From: Desulforamulus ferrireducens
GTDB taxonomy: Bacteria; Bacillota; Desulfotomaculia; Desulfotomaculales; Desulfotomaculaceae
DNA length: 64,000 bases
Assembly (NCBI RefSeq): GCF_002005145.1
Contig: NZ_CP019698.1
Span: 1,736,001 to 1,800,000 of the forward strand
Reading direction: 5' to 3'
Shown here: piece by piece, positions 46,597 through 55,263 of the stretch
How positions within the stretch are numbered: position 1 is the stretch's first letter
Layout of the letters: every line of letters begins with the position of its first letter
Translations under genes and position numbers: made by a program
Notes under the pieces: model-generated
The model's input: only the letters and a program-made list of their open reading frames with translations
What the model was told of the DNA's origin: nothing
Databases searched by the model: none

Positions 46597-49038
46597 GTAC
46601 TGCTGGTACCTGGTTTTGAAATCTTTGACCCCAGCGAACTGGCCCTATACAAATACGGGCAGCTGAAAAACGTAGTTACCTCCCTGGAATTTGAACGGAT
46701 CCTAAGCGCCTCTGGCCCCTTTGGCGGGCATCTGGTGCGACCCAGTGACCATAAAGAACCGCAAAAAATAGCCTGGATCCAATGTGTAGGCTCCCGCAAC
46801 TGCCGCATCGGCCATGGCTACTGCTCCTCCGTATGCTGCATGTACGCCATCAAACAATCAGTGATAGCCAAAGAACACGCAGCCTATGACCTAAATGCCA
46901 ACATCTTCTACATGGACATGCGGACCTACGGCAAAGACTTTGAAAAATACTACGAGCGGGCCCAAAAACAATACGGCGTTAACTTTGTAAGAAGCCGTGT
47001 CTATGGGCTGGACCCGGGCGAAGAAGACAACGTAAAAATCCGCTACGCCCTGGAAGACGGCACGGTAGTGACCGAAGAATACGACATGGTAGTACTGTCA
47101 GTGGGACTGGAGCCTAACCGCAAAGCCGTAGAACTGGCCAAACAACTGGGCGTAGAACTAAACCAATACAACTTTGCCGACGTAACAAAACTAACCGGGG
47201 TAGCCAGCAGCAAACCTGGTATCTACGTAGCCGGTGCCTTCAGCGGTCCGCGGGACATTCCGGAAACCGTCATGCAAGCCAGCGCTGCCGCCGGAGAAGT
47301 ACAAAAACTACTGGCGGAAGCCAAAGGGACCCTGACCAAAACCAAAGAATACCCGGCCCCCAAAGACGTGACCGGAGAAATCGTACGCACCGGCGTATTC
47401 GTCTGTCACTGCGGCATCAACATCGGCAGCGTAGTAGACGTACCGGCGGTGGCCGAATATGCCAAAACCCTGCCGGGCGTAGTATACGCCACCGACAAAC
47501 TATATGCCTGCTCCCAGGACTCCAGCGCCCAAATTAAAGAAGCCATCGAACAATACGGCCTCAACCGGATCGTAGTGGCCTCCTGCAGCCCGCGGACCCA
47601 CGAGCCCATGTTCCAAGAGACCCTAAAAGAAGCCGGGTTAAACCCGCACCTATTTGAAATGGCCAACATTCGGGACCACTGCTCCTGGGTACACCAAAAC
47701 GAACCGGAAAAAGCCACCGAAAAAGCCAAAGACCTGGTAAGAATGGCGGTTAAAAAAGCCGCCCTGTTAGAACCGATACAACCGGTAACCCTGCCCATGA
47801 ACCACGATGCACTGGTGATCGGCGGCGGCGTATCCGGCATGACTGCGGCACTAAACCTGGCGGATCAGGGCTACCAAGTATACCTGGTAGAAAAAGCCAA
47901 GGAACTGGGCGGTATCGCCAAACGCATCCGTTACGGCATGGGCGGCGAAGACGTACCGGCTTTCCTGAACCAGTTAATCAACCAAATACAAAACCATACC
48001 AACATCAAAGTCTACACCGGGGTAGAAATAGCGGATGTACAAGGCTTCATGGGTAACTACCAAACCAAACTCACAAATGGTGAAGAAATCAAACACGGCG
48101 TAGCCATCATCGCCACCGGGGCGGCAGAATACCAGCCGCAAGAATACCTGTACGGCCAAAACCACCGGGTACGGACCCTCTTAGAAGTAGAAGGGCTGCT
48201 GGCAGAAGGGAGACTTAAAAACTCCAACAACTTCGTATTCATCCAATGCGTAGGCAGCCGTGACGAAGAAAGACCGTACTGCAGCCGGATATGCTGCACC
48301 AAATCAATCAAACTGGCCCTAAAAATAAAAGAACAAAAACCCGGTGCCAACATCTTCATCCTGTACCGTGACATCCGGACCTACGGCTACTTTGAAGATT
48401 TATACACCGAAGCAAGACGAAAAGGCATCATCTTCGTAAGATACAGCACCGATGCCAAACCGGTAGTAGAACTAACCAGCACCGGCACCAAAGTAACCTT
48501 CACCGACCATGTACTAAACCGGCCGGTAGAAATATATGCGGACATCATCGGCTTGGCCAGCGCCATCGTACCAAACGACAACACCACGCTGTCCAAACTA
48601 TTCAAAGTACCGTTAAACGCCGAAGGCTTCTTCCTGGAAGCCCACCTGAAACTGCGTCCGGTAGACTTCGGAACCGACGGGGTATTCATGTGCGGCTTAG
48701 CCCACGGGCCCAAAAACCTGGAAGAAAACATCGCCCAGGGTAAAGCAGCCGCCGGCAGAGCCGCCACCGCCCTGGCCAAAGAAAACATCCAAACAGACGG
48801 TAAAGCAGCCTTCGTCAATAAACGGAAATGCATGGCCTGCGGCGTGTGCGTAGAAGTATGCCCGGCCAAAGCAGCCAGCCTGGTAACGGACGAAAGAGGC
48901 AACACCGCGGCCGAAGTAAACCCGGCCCTGTGCAAAGGATGCGGCGCCTGCTCATCCTCCTGCCGCTGCGGAGCCATCAACGTCAAAGGCTGCAGCAACG
49001 AACAAATCATGGCCATGGTGAGAGCGCTGGCCTAGCTT

Positions 49039-49300
49039 TTGGGGTATTTCCCTGGGGTCCGGCTATTCGCCATTCGCTATTCGCTTTTCGACTTACGGGT
49101 AGTGCTTAGGGGTCCGGACTTTGGGGTCTTCCTCTGAGGTCCGGCTGTTAGCCGTTAGCCATTGGCTGTTGGACTTACGGGTAGTGCTTAGGGGTCTAGC
49201 CTCTAGGGTAGGCCTTATGGGTCTGGTTGTTAGACTTTGGGGTAGTCCTCACGGGTCCAGTGGTAAGTCGTTACTCCGGGCCTTAGACATTAGAAAACCA
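49039..49300. repeat. Imperfect tandem repeat with heptad cores after hdrA
   Basis: Two units of about 85 bp share GGGGTCCGGCT at the start and GACTTACGGGTAGTGCTTAG at the end, with different 7-bp arrays in the middle: CTATTCG, CCATTCG, CTATTCG, CTTTTCG at about 49064-49091, and GCTGTTA, GCCGTTA, GCCATTG, GCTGTTG at about 49144-49171. No gene is seen between 49036 and 49659. Confidence 0.6.
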
Positions 49301-49394
49301 AATGCCTAGTAAGGTGCTGGGCGCCTAAAGCCCAGCACCCCCAGATAAACCTAACAGAAGGCACCCGACCTAAAAGAAATACAAACACAAACAA

Positions 49395-49534
49395 GACCCA
49401 AAAGAAATACAGCAATAGGCCAACAACAGGACCCAAAAGAAATACGGCAATAGACCAACAACAAGACCAAAAAGAAATACAGCAATAGACCAACAACAGG
49501 ACCCAAAAGAAAAACAGAAAAAGACAAGACCACA
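49395..49534. repeat. Four tandem copies of a 35-bp unit
   Basis: Units start GACCCAAAAGAAATAC (or GACCAAAAAGAAATAC) at 49395, 49430, 49465 and 49500, with AATAGACCAACAACA in each of the first three. The period of 35 is five heptads. The array is strongly purine/C biased on this strand. A heptad array (AGCTGAA, GGCTGAC, AGCTGAC; GCGAACA units) continues at 49556-49640. Confidence 0.65.
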
Positions 49535-49659
49535 AAGAAATACAGGAAAAGAACTGAAAGCTGAAGGCTGACAGCTGACAGCTAAGCGCCAATAACGCCA
49601 ACCGCGAAAGGCGAACAGCGAACAGCGAGCCAGCCAACAGCTTGACAGGAGGGGAAACA

Positions 49660-50085
49660 ATGGGCGAACAAGAACCGAAAATTGTAGCGTTTCTATGCAA
49701 CTGGTGCAGCTACGCCGGTGCAGACCTGGCAGGGGTAGGCCGACTGCAATACCCCCCGAACGTCCGCGTCATAAGAGTACCCTGCTCCGGACGCATCAAC
49801 CCGCTGTTCATCATTGCGGGCCTAAGATCCGGTGCAGATGCAATACTAACCTCAGGGTGACACCCTGGCGACTGCCACTATGTTAGTGGCAACCTGGTGG
49901 CCCGCCGTAAATTTGCATTATTAAAAAACATGCTGAACTACATGGGCGTAGAAAAAGACCGCGTCAATTTCACCTGGGTATCAGCCTCCGAAGGAGCCAG
50001 ATTTGCCGACCTAATGACCGACCTGACCAACAAAGTAAAAGCCATGGGCCCGAACAAAGGGCTGTTTGAGAAAAAAGCGGAGTGA
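49660..50085 (+). CDS. FlxD/MvhD-like delta subunit with in-frame UGA (probable selenocysteine 67)
   Basis: Frame from ATG 49660 (SD AGGAGGGG) through an in-frame TGA at 49858-49860 to TGA 50085, 141 residues. Before the [23 protein letters not shown] and the Cys in RVPCSGRI; after it: [18 protein letters not shown]. MvhD-family proteins have GCHxGDCHYxxGN here, so the UGA stands exactly where the first Cys is expected, the usual Sec/Cys exchange. A hairpin follows directly. MvhD/FlxD relays electrons between HdrA and an oxidoreductase. A simple nonsense mutation is the alternative but would not choose this codon. Confidence 0.85.
49858..49899 (+). promoter_or_regulatory. Candidate bacterial SECIS hairpin
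   Basis: Immediately after UGA: TGCCACTA (49873-49880), loop TGT, TAGTGGCA (49884-49891), a perfect 8-bp stem whose apex is about 24 bases from the UGA; outer CACC (49861) can pair with GGTG (49896). Position and size suit bSECIS elements. Confidence 0.65.
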
Positions 50086-50096
50086 GGTGAGAGGGA

Positions 50097-51044
50097 ATGG
50101 AAAAACTGACCCAACAAATAAGAGAAACCGCCAAAAAACTGCTGGCAGAAAAGAAAGTAGACCTGGTAGTAGGATTTGCCCAGGGCAGCCTGCCCCTCCG
50201 CAGCACCCCGTACTTTGCCAGAACCCCGGAACAAGCCGAAAACCTGATCTGGAGCAGCACCTGCGAAAACAACCTGGCCAACTACCTGCGTAAACGCGGA
50301 GAAAAAGTGGCCGTCATTGCCAAAGGCTGCGATGTGCGCGCCATTGTAGGCCTCATTAAAGAAGGACAAATCGTCAAAGAAAACCTCTACATCATCGGCG
50401 TACCCTGCGCAGGCATGATCGACCGGAAACAAATCAACGCGGCAGTAGAAGGCAAAGAAATCCTGGCCGCCAGCGACAACGGCAGCGAAATACTGCTGAA
50501 AGGAAAAGACTTTGAAAAGACCGTCGCCAAACAAGACGTCATGTTTGGCTCCTGCAAAACCTGCCAATACAACAACCCGGTGATCTTTGACGAACTTCTG
50601 GGCGAAAAAGTGGCGGCCAGAGAAGCAAACTACGCTGACATCGAAGCCTTTGAAGCCTTAAGCGACGAAGAAAGAAGAGCCTTCATCGCCAAAGAAATGT
50701 CCAAATGCATCCGCTGCTATGCTTGCCGACAAGCCTGCCCCATGTGCTACTGCAGCGAATGCTTCGTAGACTGCAACACCCCGGCCTGGATTGGCAAGAG
50801 CGCCAAGAGTATAGACGACAACGCCCTGTTCCAAGCAGTACGTGTATTCCACCTGGCCGGCCGCTGCGTAGACTGTGGCGCCTGCGAACGGGCCTGCCCC
50901 ATGGGCATCAAACTAAGCCTGCTAACCCGTAAGATGGTAAAAGACGTCAAAGAACTCTTTGGGGCGGAAGCCGGTGTCAACCTGGAAGACCCACCGGCCC
51001 TCAACACCTTCAAATTTGAAGACAAAGAAGACTTCTTGCTATAG
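50097..51044 (+). CDS. 4Fe-4S dicluster protein of the Flx cluster (FlxB-like)
   Basis: 315 residues. The N-terminal half (VDLVVGFAQGSLPLRSTPYF, AVIAKGCDVRAIVGLIKEGQ, GVPCAGMIDRKQI) resembles F420-hydrogenase beta-type subunits; the C-terminal half carries CIRCYACRQACPMCYCSEC and CVDCGACERACPMG, room for at least two [4Fe-4S] clusters. Probably an electron relay between FlxA and HdrA/FlxD. Starts 11 bases after flxD, with GAGGTGAGAGGG as SD. The exact Flx letter is uncertain. Confidence 0.75.
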   Translation: MEKLTQQIRETAKKLLAEKKVDLVVGFAQGSLPLRSTPYFARTPEQAENLIWSSTCENNLANYLRKRGEKVAVIAKGCDVRAIVGLIKEGQIVKENLYIIGVPCAGMIDRKQINAAVEGKEILAASDNGSEILLKGKDFEKTVAKQDVMFGSCKTCQYNNPVIFDELLGEKVAAREANYADIEAFEALSDEERRAFIAKEMSKCIRCYACRQACPMCYCSECFVDCNTPAWIGKSAKSIDDNALFQAVRVFHLAGRCVDCGACERACPMGIKLSLLTRKMVKDVKELFGAEAGVNLEDPPALNTFKFEDKEDFLL

Positions 51045-51061
51045 GAATGAGGTGAAAAAGG

Positions 51062-52066
51062 ATGATCATAAATAAAAACGAAATAGCCAACATACTGACC
51101 AAACTGGCAGAGGAATACCTGGTCATAGCCCCGGTACAAAAAGATGGCATAGTACAATTTTCCGCCATCAAAAACGGTGCAGAAGCCTGCCTCACCTTTG
51201 CCAACACCAAAAAACCCGGCAAAGAAATCCTTTTCCCTCAGTCCGAAGAACTATACAGCTACACCATAGATACTGAAGGAGTAAGGATGCAAGCCAATGT
51301 TGACCAGAAAGAGACCATCGTATTTGGCATGCGCCCCTGCGACGTCAAATCCCTGGTACTATTGGACAACGTCTTTAAAAACGACCAATACCAAGACGTC
51401 TACTACCTGACCCGGCGGGCCAACACCCTGATTGTGGGTTTGGGCTGCAACGAACCGGCAGCCACCTGCTTCTGCAGCAACATGGCCTGCGGCCCGTTCG
51501 CAAAAGAAGGTAGTGATATCTTTCTGACCGACATAGGCGAAGCCTACGTAGCAGAAGGCATCAGCGAAAAAGGTCAAGCACTTTTGGCAAAACTTGGCCT
51601 GGGCAGTGCCACCGCAGAACAAAAAGCCTTAGCTAACCAACTACAAGCCGAAACAAAAGCAGACGGGGGCGTAAACATCGCAGGTATAGCCGAAAAACTG
51701 GGTGGCATGTTTGAACACCCCTTCTGGGACAGCCTGCACGAAAAATGCCTGGGCTGTGCTGCCTGCACCTACCTGTGTCCCACCTGCCACTGCTTTGACA
51801 TAGCGGACGAAGCTACAGACTGCAACGGCTGCCGGGTAAGAAACTGGGATGCCTGCATGTTCCCCTTATTTACCCTGCACGGCTCCGGGCACAACCCCAG
51901 ACCAAACGGGAAAGCCCGCTGGAGACAAAGACTCATGCATAAATTCAACTACTTTGTAGACAGATACAACGCCACCGCCTGCGTTGGTTGCGGTAGGTGC
52001 ATCAAAAACTGTCCTGTAAACCTGGATATCCGCCAAGCACTGGCAGACATCCGGGCGTTGGACTAG
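51062..52066 (+). CDS. Fe-S oxidoreductase subunit, AsrA/FlxC-like
   Basis: 334 residues resembling anaerobic sulfite reductase subunit A and hydrogenase beta-type subunits: FGMRPCDVKSLVLLDNVF, VGLGCNEPAATCFC, CLGCAACTYLCPTCHCFDI and, after a Trp/Arg-rich loop, CVGCGRCIKNCPVNLDI. Two [4Fe-4S] clusters. It would pair with the next gene (AsrB/FlxA-type flavoprotein) as an NAD(P)H-linked electron entry module. Follows the previous gene by 17 bases; SD AGGTGAAAAAGG. Confidence 0.8.
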   Translation: MIINKNEIANILTKLAEEYLVIAPVQKDGIVQFSAIKNGAEACLTFANTKKPGKEILFPQSEELYSYTIDTEGVRMQANVDQKETIVFGMRPCDVKSLVLLDNVFKNDQYQDVYYLTRRANTLIVGLGCNEPAATCFCSNMACGPFAKEGSDIFLTDIGEAYVAEGISEKGQALLAKLGLGSATAEQKALANQLQAETKADGGVNIAGIAEKLGGMFEHPFWDSLHEKCLGCAACTYLCPTCHCFDIADEATDCNGCRVRNWDACMFPLFTLHGSGHNPRPNGKARWRQRLMHKFNYFVDRYNATACVGCGRCIKNCPVNLDIRQALADIRALD

Positions 52067-52088
52067 CGGAAGCGAGGTTGGAAAAGAG

Positions 52089-52922
52089 ATGAGAAACCCT
52101 TATCTACCGCTGCCGATGAAACTGGTGAAAAACTTCACCGAGACATCAGACAAACTAATTCACACCTTCACATTAGAATTCCTAAACGAACAAGATGCCG
52201 AGAACTTCAAATATGAGCCCGGCCAATTTGCTGAAGTAATGGTCTACGGCAAAGGCGAAGCCCCCTTTGGTATTGCCTCATCCCCCACGGAAAAAGGTAT
52301 TCTGAAATTCTCAGTAGCCAAAGTAGGGGTAGTATCCACTGCCCTGCACATGCTGGAAGAAGGCTCAATAGTAGGGGTGCGGGGCCCGCTGGGTAACAGC
52401 TACCCCCTGGAACAACTGAAAGGCAAGAGTCTCACCATCATCGGCGGAGGCTTTGCCTTCACCACCCTGCGCTCCACTATCCAGTACATCCTGGATCCGG
52501 CCAACCGAGGGGACTATGGAGACCTAACCGTTATCTACGGGGCCCGTAATCCCGGCCTTTTACTATACAAAGACGAACTGGCGGCCTGGGATGCCAGAAG
52601 CGACATCAACCTGGTAACCACCATTGACCGGGCGGTGGAAGGTTGGAACGGACGGGTAGGCTTTATCCCGGCAGTAACCAAAGAAGTGGCACCAAAGACC
52701 GACTATGCCATCATCTGCGGACCGCCGGTAATGATTAAATTTACCCTGCCGGTACTGGAAGAATGCGGCTTCACCCCTGACCGGATCATCATGAGCCTAG
52801 AGAACAGAATGAAGTGTGGCATTGGCATGTGCGGTCGCTGCAACGTAGGCAGCAAATATGTCTGCAAGGACGGCCCGGTGTTCACCAAGGAGCAGCTGGA
52901 TAAACTGCCCAATGAGTATTAA
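52089..52922 (+). CDS. FAD/NAD(P)-binding oxidoreductase, FlxA/AsrB-like
   Basis: 277 residues of the ferredoxin-NADP reductase fold: flavin-binding YEPGQFAEVMVYGKGEAPFG, nucleotide-binding LTIIGGGFAFTTLRS and ICGPPVMIKF, and a C-terminal PyrK-like [2Fe-2S] motif MKCGIGMCGRCNVG...VCKDGPVF. Feeds NADH electrons to the Fe-S partners. Last gene of the hdrA-flx run; ended by a terminator hairpin. Confidence 0.85.
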   Translation: MRNPYLPLPMKLVKNFTETSDKLIHTFTLEFLNEQDAENFKYEPGQFAEVMVYGKGEAPFGIASSPTEKGILKFSVAKVGVVSTALHMLEEGSIVGVRGPLGNSYPLEQLKGKSLTIIGGGFAFTTLRSTIQYILDPANRGDYGDLTVIYGARNPGLLLYKDELAAWDARSDINLVTTIDRAVEGWNGRVGFIPAVTKEVAPKTDYAIICGPPVMIKFTLPVLEECGFTPDRIIMSLENRMKCGIGMCGRCNVGSKYVCKDGPVFTKEQLDKLPNEY

Positions 52923-52960
52923 AAAACAATCTGTTCGGATAGGATAAATATATCAATTGA

Positions 52961-52996
52961 AAGAGAAGCGGTGGTTTATGCCAATCGCTTCTCTTT
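52961..52996 (+). terminator. Intrinsic terminator of the flx cluster
   Basis: AAGAGAAGCG (52961) / CGCTTCTCTT (52986) with a 15-base loop. Intron copy 4 starts at 52997, directly after CTCTTT. Confidence 0.8.
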
Positions 52997-54884
52997 GTGC
53001 GCCTGGCATGGGCGTTATCTATAGGGTGAAAGTCCCGAATGGCGAAGGTAGCAGTAGCTATAGCTTAAGACAAGGGTGTCTATCGCGAGGTAGAATCTGA
53101 AGGAAGTCGGCGGCAAACCTCTGGCCCGAGGACCACGAACTCCAGGTGAGGCTAGCGACAGTTGGATGAATCTGCAAAGCAAGATAAAGTCCATGCTACC
53201 AAAGGCTGTCGAGAGTAAATGGAGCGGGTAGATGGAGGGAAAGATAACGTTCTTACCCGGGGAGGCCTGCCGGAAACGCCAATTAAATTGGTAACCCATG
53301 CAGAGATGTATGACTGAACCGGCAGGAGTCAGCAGAGGCCATAGTACCTGCAAAGAGACGTCTGAGCAGGGAAGGGCTGAACATGATTGTGAGGGAAGTT
53401 CATGGGGAGTTCGAGAGGTAAGCAAAGACAGCAGAAAATCCCAAAAGGGAACTACCTTCAGGAGGAAGCGGTGAATACGCAGGGGACTGGAGGAGGGCCG
53501 AGTTTATCACCGGCACGAACCAAAGAAACGACCCGCGAAGAAAGTTGTAACAACCTGATGGAACGGGTGGCAGCAAGGGACAATATGCTATATGCGCTAT
53601 CCCGGGTGGAGGCTAACAAAGGAGCAGCTGGAATAGATGGAATGACGATAGAATCCCTTCGTCCATTCCTCAAAGACCAGTGGCCCGTAATTAGAGAACA
53701 ACTCCTAAAAGGAACCTACCAACCAAAACCAGTACGTCGAGTCGAAATCCCGAAACCAGACGGAGGAACAAGGTTGTTGGGAATACCAACGGTAATAGAC
53801 CGCCTAATCCAACAGGCACTTCTACAGAAAATGAACGACATCTTTGAACCAACCTTTGTCCCATTTAGCTTCGGCTTTCGGCCCCACAAAAGAGCACATT
53901 CGGCAGTAGAACTGGCAAGAGAATACATCAAGGAAGGATACAGGTGGGTAGTGGACATGGACTTGGAGAAATTCTTCGACAAGGTCAACCACGACATACT
54001 TATGTCAAAGGTGGCCAGAAGAATCCAAGACAAAAGGGTGTTACTGCTCATTCGGAGATACCTCCAAGCCGGGGTAATGGTAAACGGATGCTGCATAGCA
54101 ACCGGAGAAGGAACCCCTCAAGGAGGACCGTTAAGTCCACTCTTAGCCAACATCATGCTGAATGAACTGGACTTAGAACTCTGCAGGAGAGGGCACAGAT
54201 TCGTCAGATATGCAGATGACTGCAACATTTACGTAAAGAGCCGAAGAGCCGGGGAAAGAGTCATGGCGAGTGTCAAAAAGTTTGTAGAAGAGAGACTAAA
54301 ACTTAAAGTCAATATGCAAAAGAGTGCAGTAGACAGGCCGTGGAAGAGGAAATTTCTAGGATTTTCATTTACGTGGGACAAAGAACCCAAAATCAGAATA
54401 GCCCCAAAGACGAAAAAGCGATTCATGGACAAAATACGGGAGCTAACCAACCGAAGCAAAAGCCAGTCAATGAACAAAAGAATCAAGGCAATCAACACCT
54501 ATATAGTCGGGTGGATTGGCTACTACAGGTTAGCTGATACGAGAAGCGTATTTCAATCCCTTGATGAATGGCTAAGACGGCGACTACGAATGTGCTACTT
54601 AAAACAATGGAAGAAACCAAAGACCAAAAGAAAGAAATTAGTAGCGCTGGGAATACCGCCAGAATGGGCAATGCTGATAAGCGGGTCACGTAAGGGATAC
54701 TGGAGATTATCAAACACGCCACAAGTAAACAAAGCCCTCGGTCTCGCCTTTTGGCAAGAACAAGGGCTTAAAAGTTTAGTTGAAAGATACAACGAACTTC
54801 GTTCCACAACATGAACCGCCGTATACCGAACGGTACGTACGGTGGTGTGAGAGGACGGGAGTTAATCGCTCCCTCCTACTCAAT
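52997..54884 (+). mobile_element. Group II intron, copy 4, full length
   Basis: 1888 bp, GTGCG to CCTACTCAAT, plus strand, downstream of the flx terminator and so not disrupting any gene. It differs from the other copies by a cluster of silent changes at about 54118-54141. Confidence 0.93.
53402..54814 (+). CDS. ltrA: Group II intron reverse transcriptase/maturase (copy 4)
   Basis: 470 residues, intact; differs from copy 1 by a few residues (VAARDN, LSRVEANK). The same RT and maturase domains, no endonuclease domain. Silent changes around the GTPQGGPLSPLLA codons suggest a patch received from another copy. Confidence 0.95.
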   Translation: MGSSRGKQRQQKIPKGNYLQEEAVNTQGTGGGPSLSPARTKETTREESCNNLMERVAARDNMLYALSRVEANKGAAGIDGMTIESLRPFLKDQWPVIREQLLKGTYQPKPVRRVEIPKPDGGTRLLGIPTVIDRLIQQALLQKMNDIFEPTFVPFSFGFRPHKRAHSAVELAREYIKEGYRWVVDMDLEKFFDKVNHDILMSKVARRIQDKRVLLLIRRYLQAGVMVNGCCIATGEGTPQGGPLSPLLANIMLNELDLELCRRGHRFVRYADDCNIYVKSRRAGERVMASVKKFVEERLKLKVNMQKSAVDRPWKRKFLGFSFTWDKEPKIRIAPKTKKRFMDKIRELTNRSKSQSMNKRIKAINTYIVGWIGYYRLADTRSVFQSLDEWLRRRLRMCYLKQWKKPKTKRKKLVALGIPPEWAMLISGSRKGYWRLSNTPQVNKALGLAFWQEQGLKSLVERYNELRSTT

Positions 54885-54933
54885 TAATATGTTAACCAAA
54901 AGGTGCTGTAGCTTAATAGGGATGATGTGTATT

Positions 54934-55215
54934 GGCCGTCGGCCATCGGCCATCAGCTTTCGGCTTTAAAGGATTGGCCTTAGGCCTTAAGCCATAGGCC
55001 TTTTTTGACATCCCTTTCAGGGAGGTGTCGGCGAAGTCGAAGGAGGGAGTTAGGTACATAATCCTGCAATACTCCCCCAGTCGCTTCGCGCCAGCCCCCT
55101 CAACGAGGGGGCTTTATAATACTCTCCCCAGGAGAATGTGCTAAGAGTACTAGGTTTAATTCAACTAAGCCAATGGCCATATTTTAGCCGACAGCCGAAG
55201 GCTGATGGCCGATGG
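54934..55215. repeat. Heptad-periodic arrays and inverted segments in the flx-hydrogenase spacer
   Basis: 54934-55000 reads in 7-mers: GGCCGTC, GGCCATC, GGCCATC, AGCTTTC, GGCTTTA, then GGCCTTA, GGCCTTA, AGCCATA, GGCCTTT. A second array at 55186-55217 (AGCCGAA, GGCTGAT, GGCCGAT) is its approximate reverse complement. Between them CCCCCTC-AACG-AGGGGGC (about 55095-55115) forms a hairpin followed by TTTATAAT. No gene is seen in 54885-55217. Confidence 0.6.
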
Positions 55216-55218
55216 CCC

Positions 55219-55246
55219 AAAAAATGCCGCATTACCATAGTAATGC
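55219..55246 (-). terminator. Intrinsic terminator of the hydrogenase gene
   Basis: On the minus strand GCATTAC-TATG-GTAATGC followed by GGCATTTTTT. It lies 18 bases beyond the hydrogenase stop. Confidence 0.7.
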
Positions 55247-55263
55247 GACACTTACTTTAATAA

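Larger units (their letters stand above)
42402..49035 (+). pseudogene. hdrA: Heterodisulfide reductase-like subunit A, split by an intron and an IS
   Basis: Three exact pieces form one frame: 42402-42527 (42 codons from GTG, SD AGGAGG), 44416-44892 and 46597-49035, together about 1013 residues. Removing the intron gives LVE-KEPAIGG; removing the IS and one 9-bp duplicate gives EVGS-VLLVPGFE. The N-terminal FAD loop is VLVVGSGIAGIQAS; CTGCGSCAEACP and CGKCIKAC are Fe-S sites; a second flavin module begins DALVIGGGVSGMTAAL; the C-terminus has CMACGVCVEVCP and CKGCGACSSSC. HdrA is the flavin hub for electron bifurcation. The intron is antisense, so splicing cannot restore the sense message. The 46588-49035 fragment might still be translated. 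Confidence 0.85.

Noticed and set aside
49395-49534. CRISPR array
   Set aside because: The 35-bp units abut each other without unique spacers, and there are no cas genes; it is a tandem repeat.
49858-49860. TGA as an ordinary stop making flxD a pseudogene
   Set aside because: The codon replaces precisely the conserved Cys, the downstream frame is perfect and a hairpin follows; Sec is the better reading.
54934-55215. Coding sequence
   Set aside because: Heptad repeats break every frame and no SD is found.
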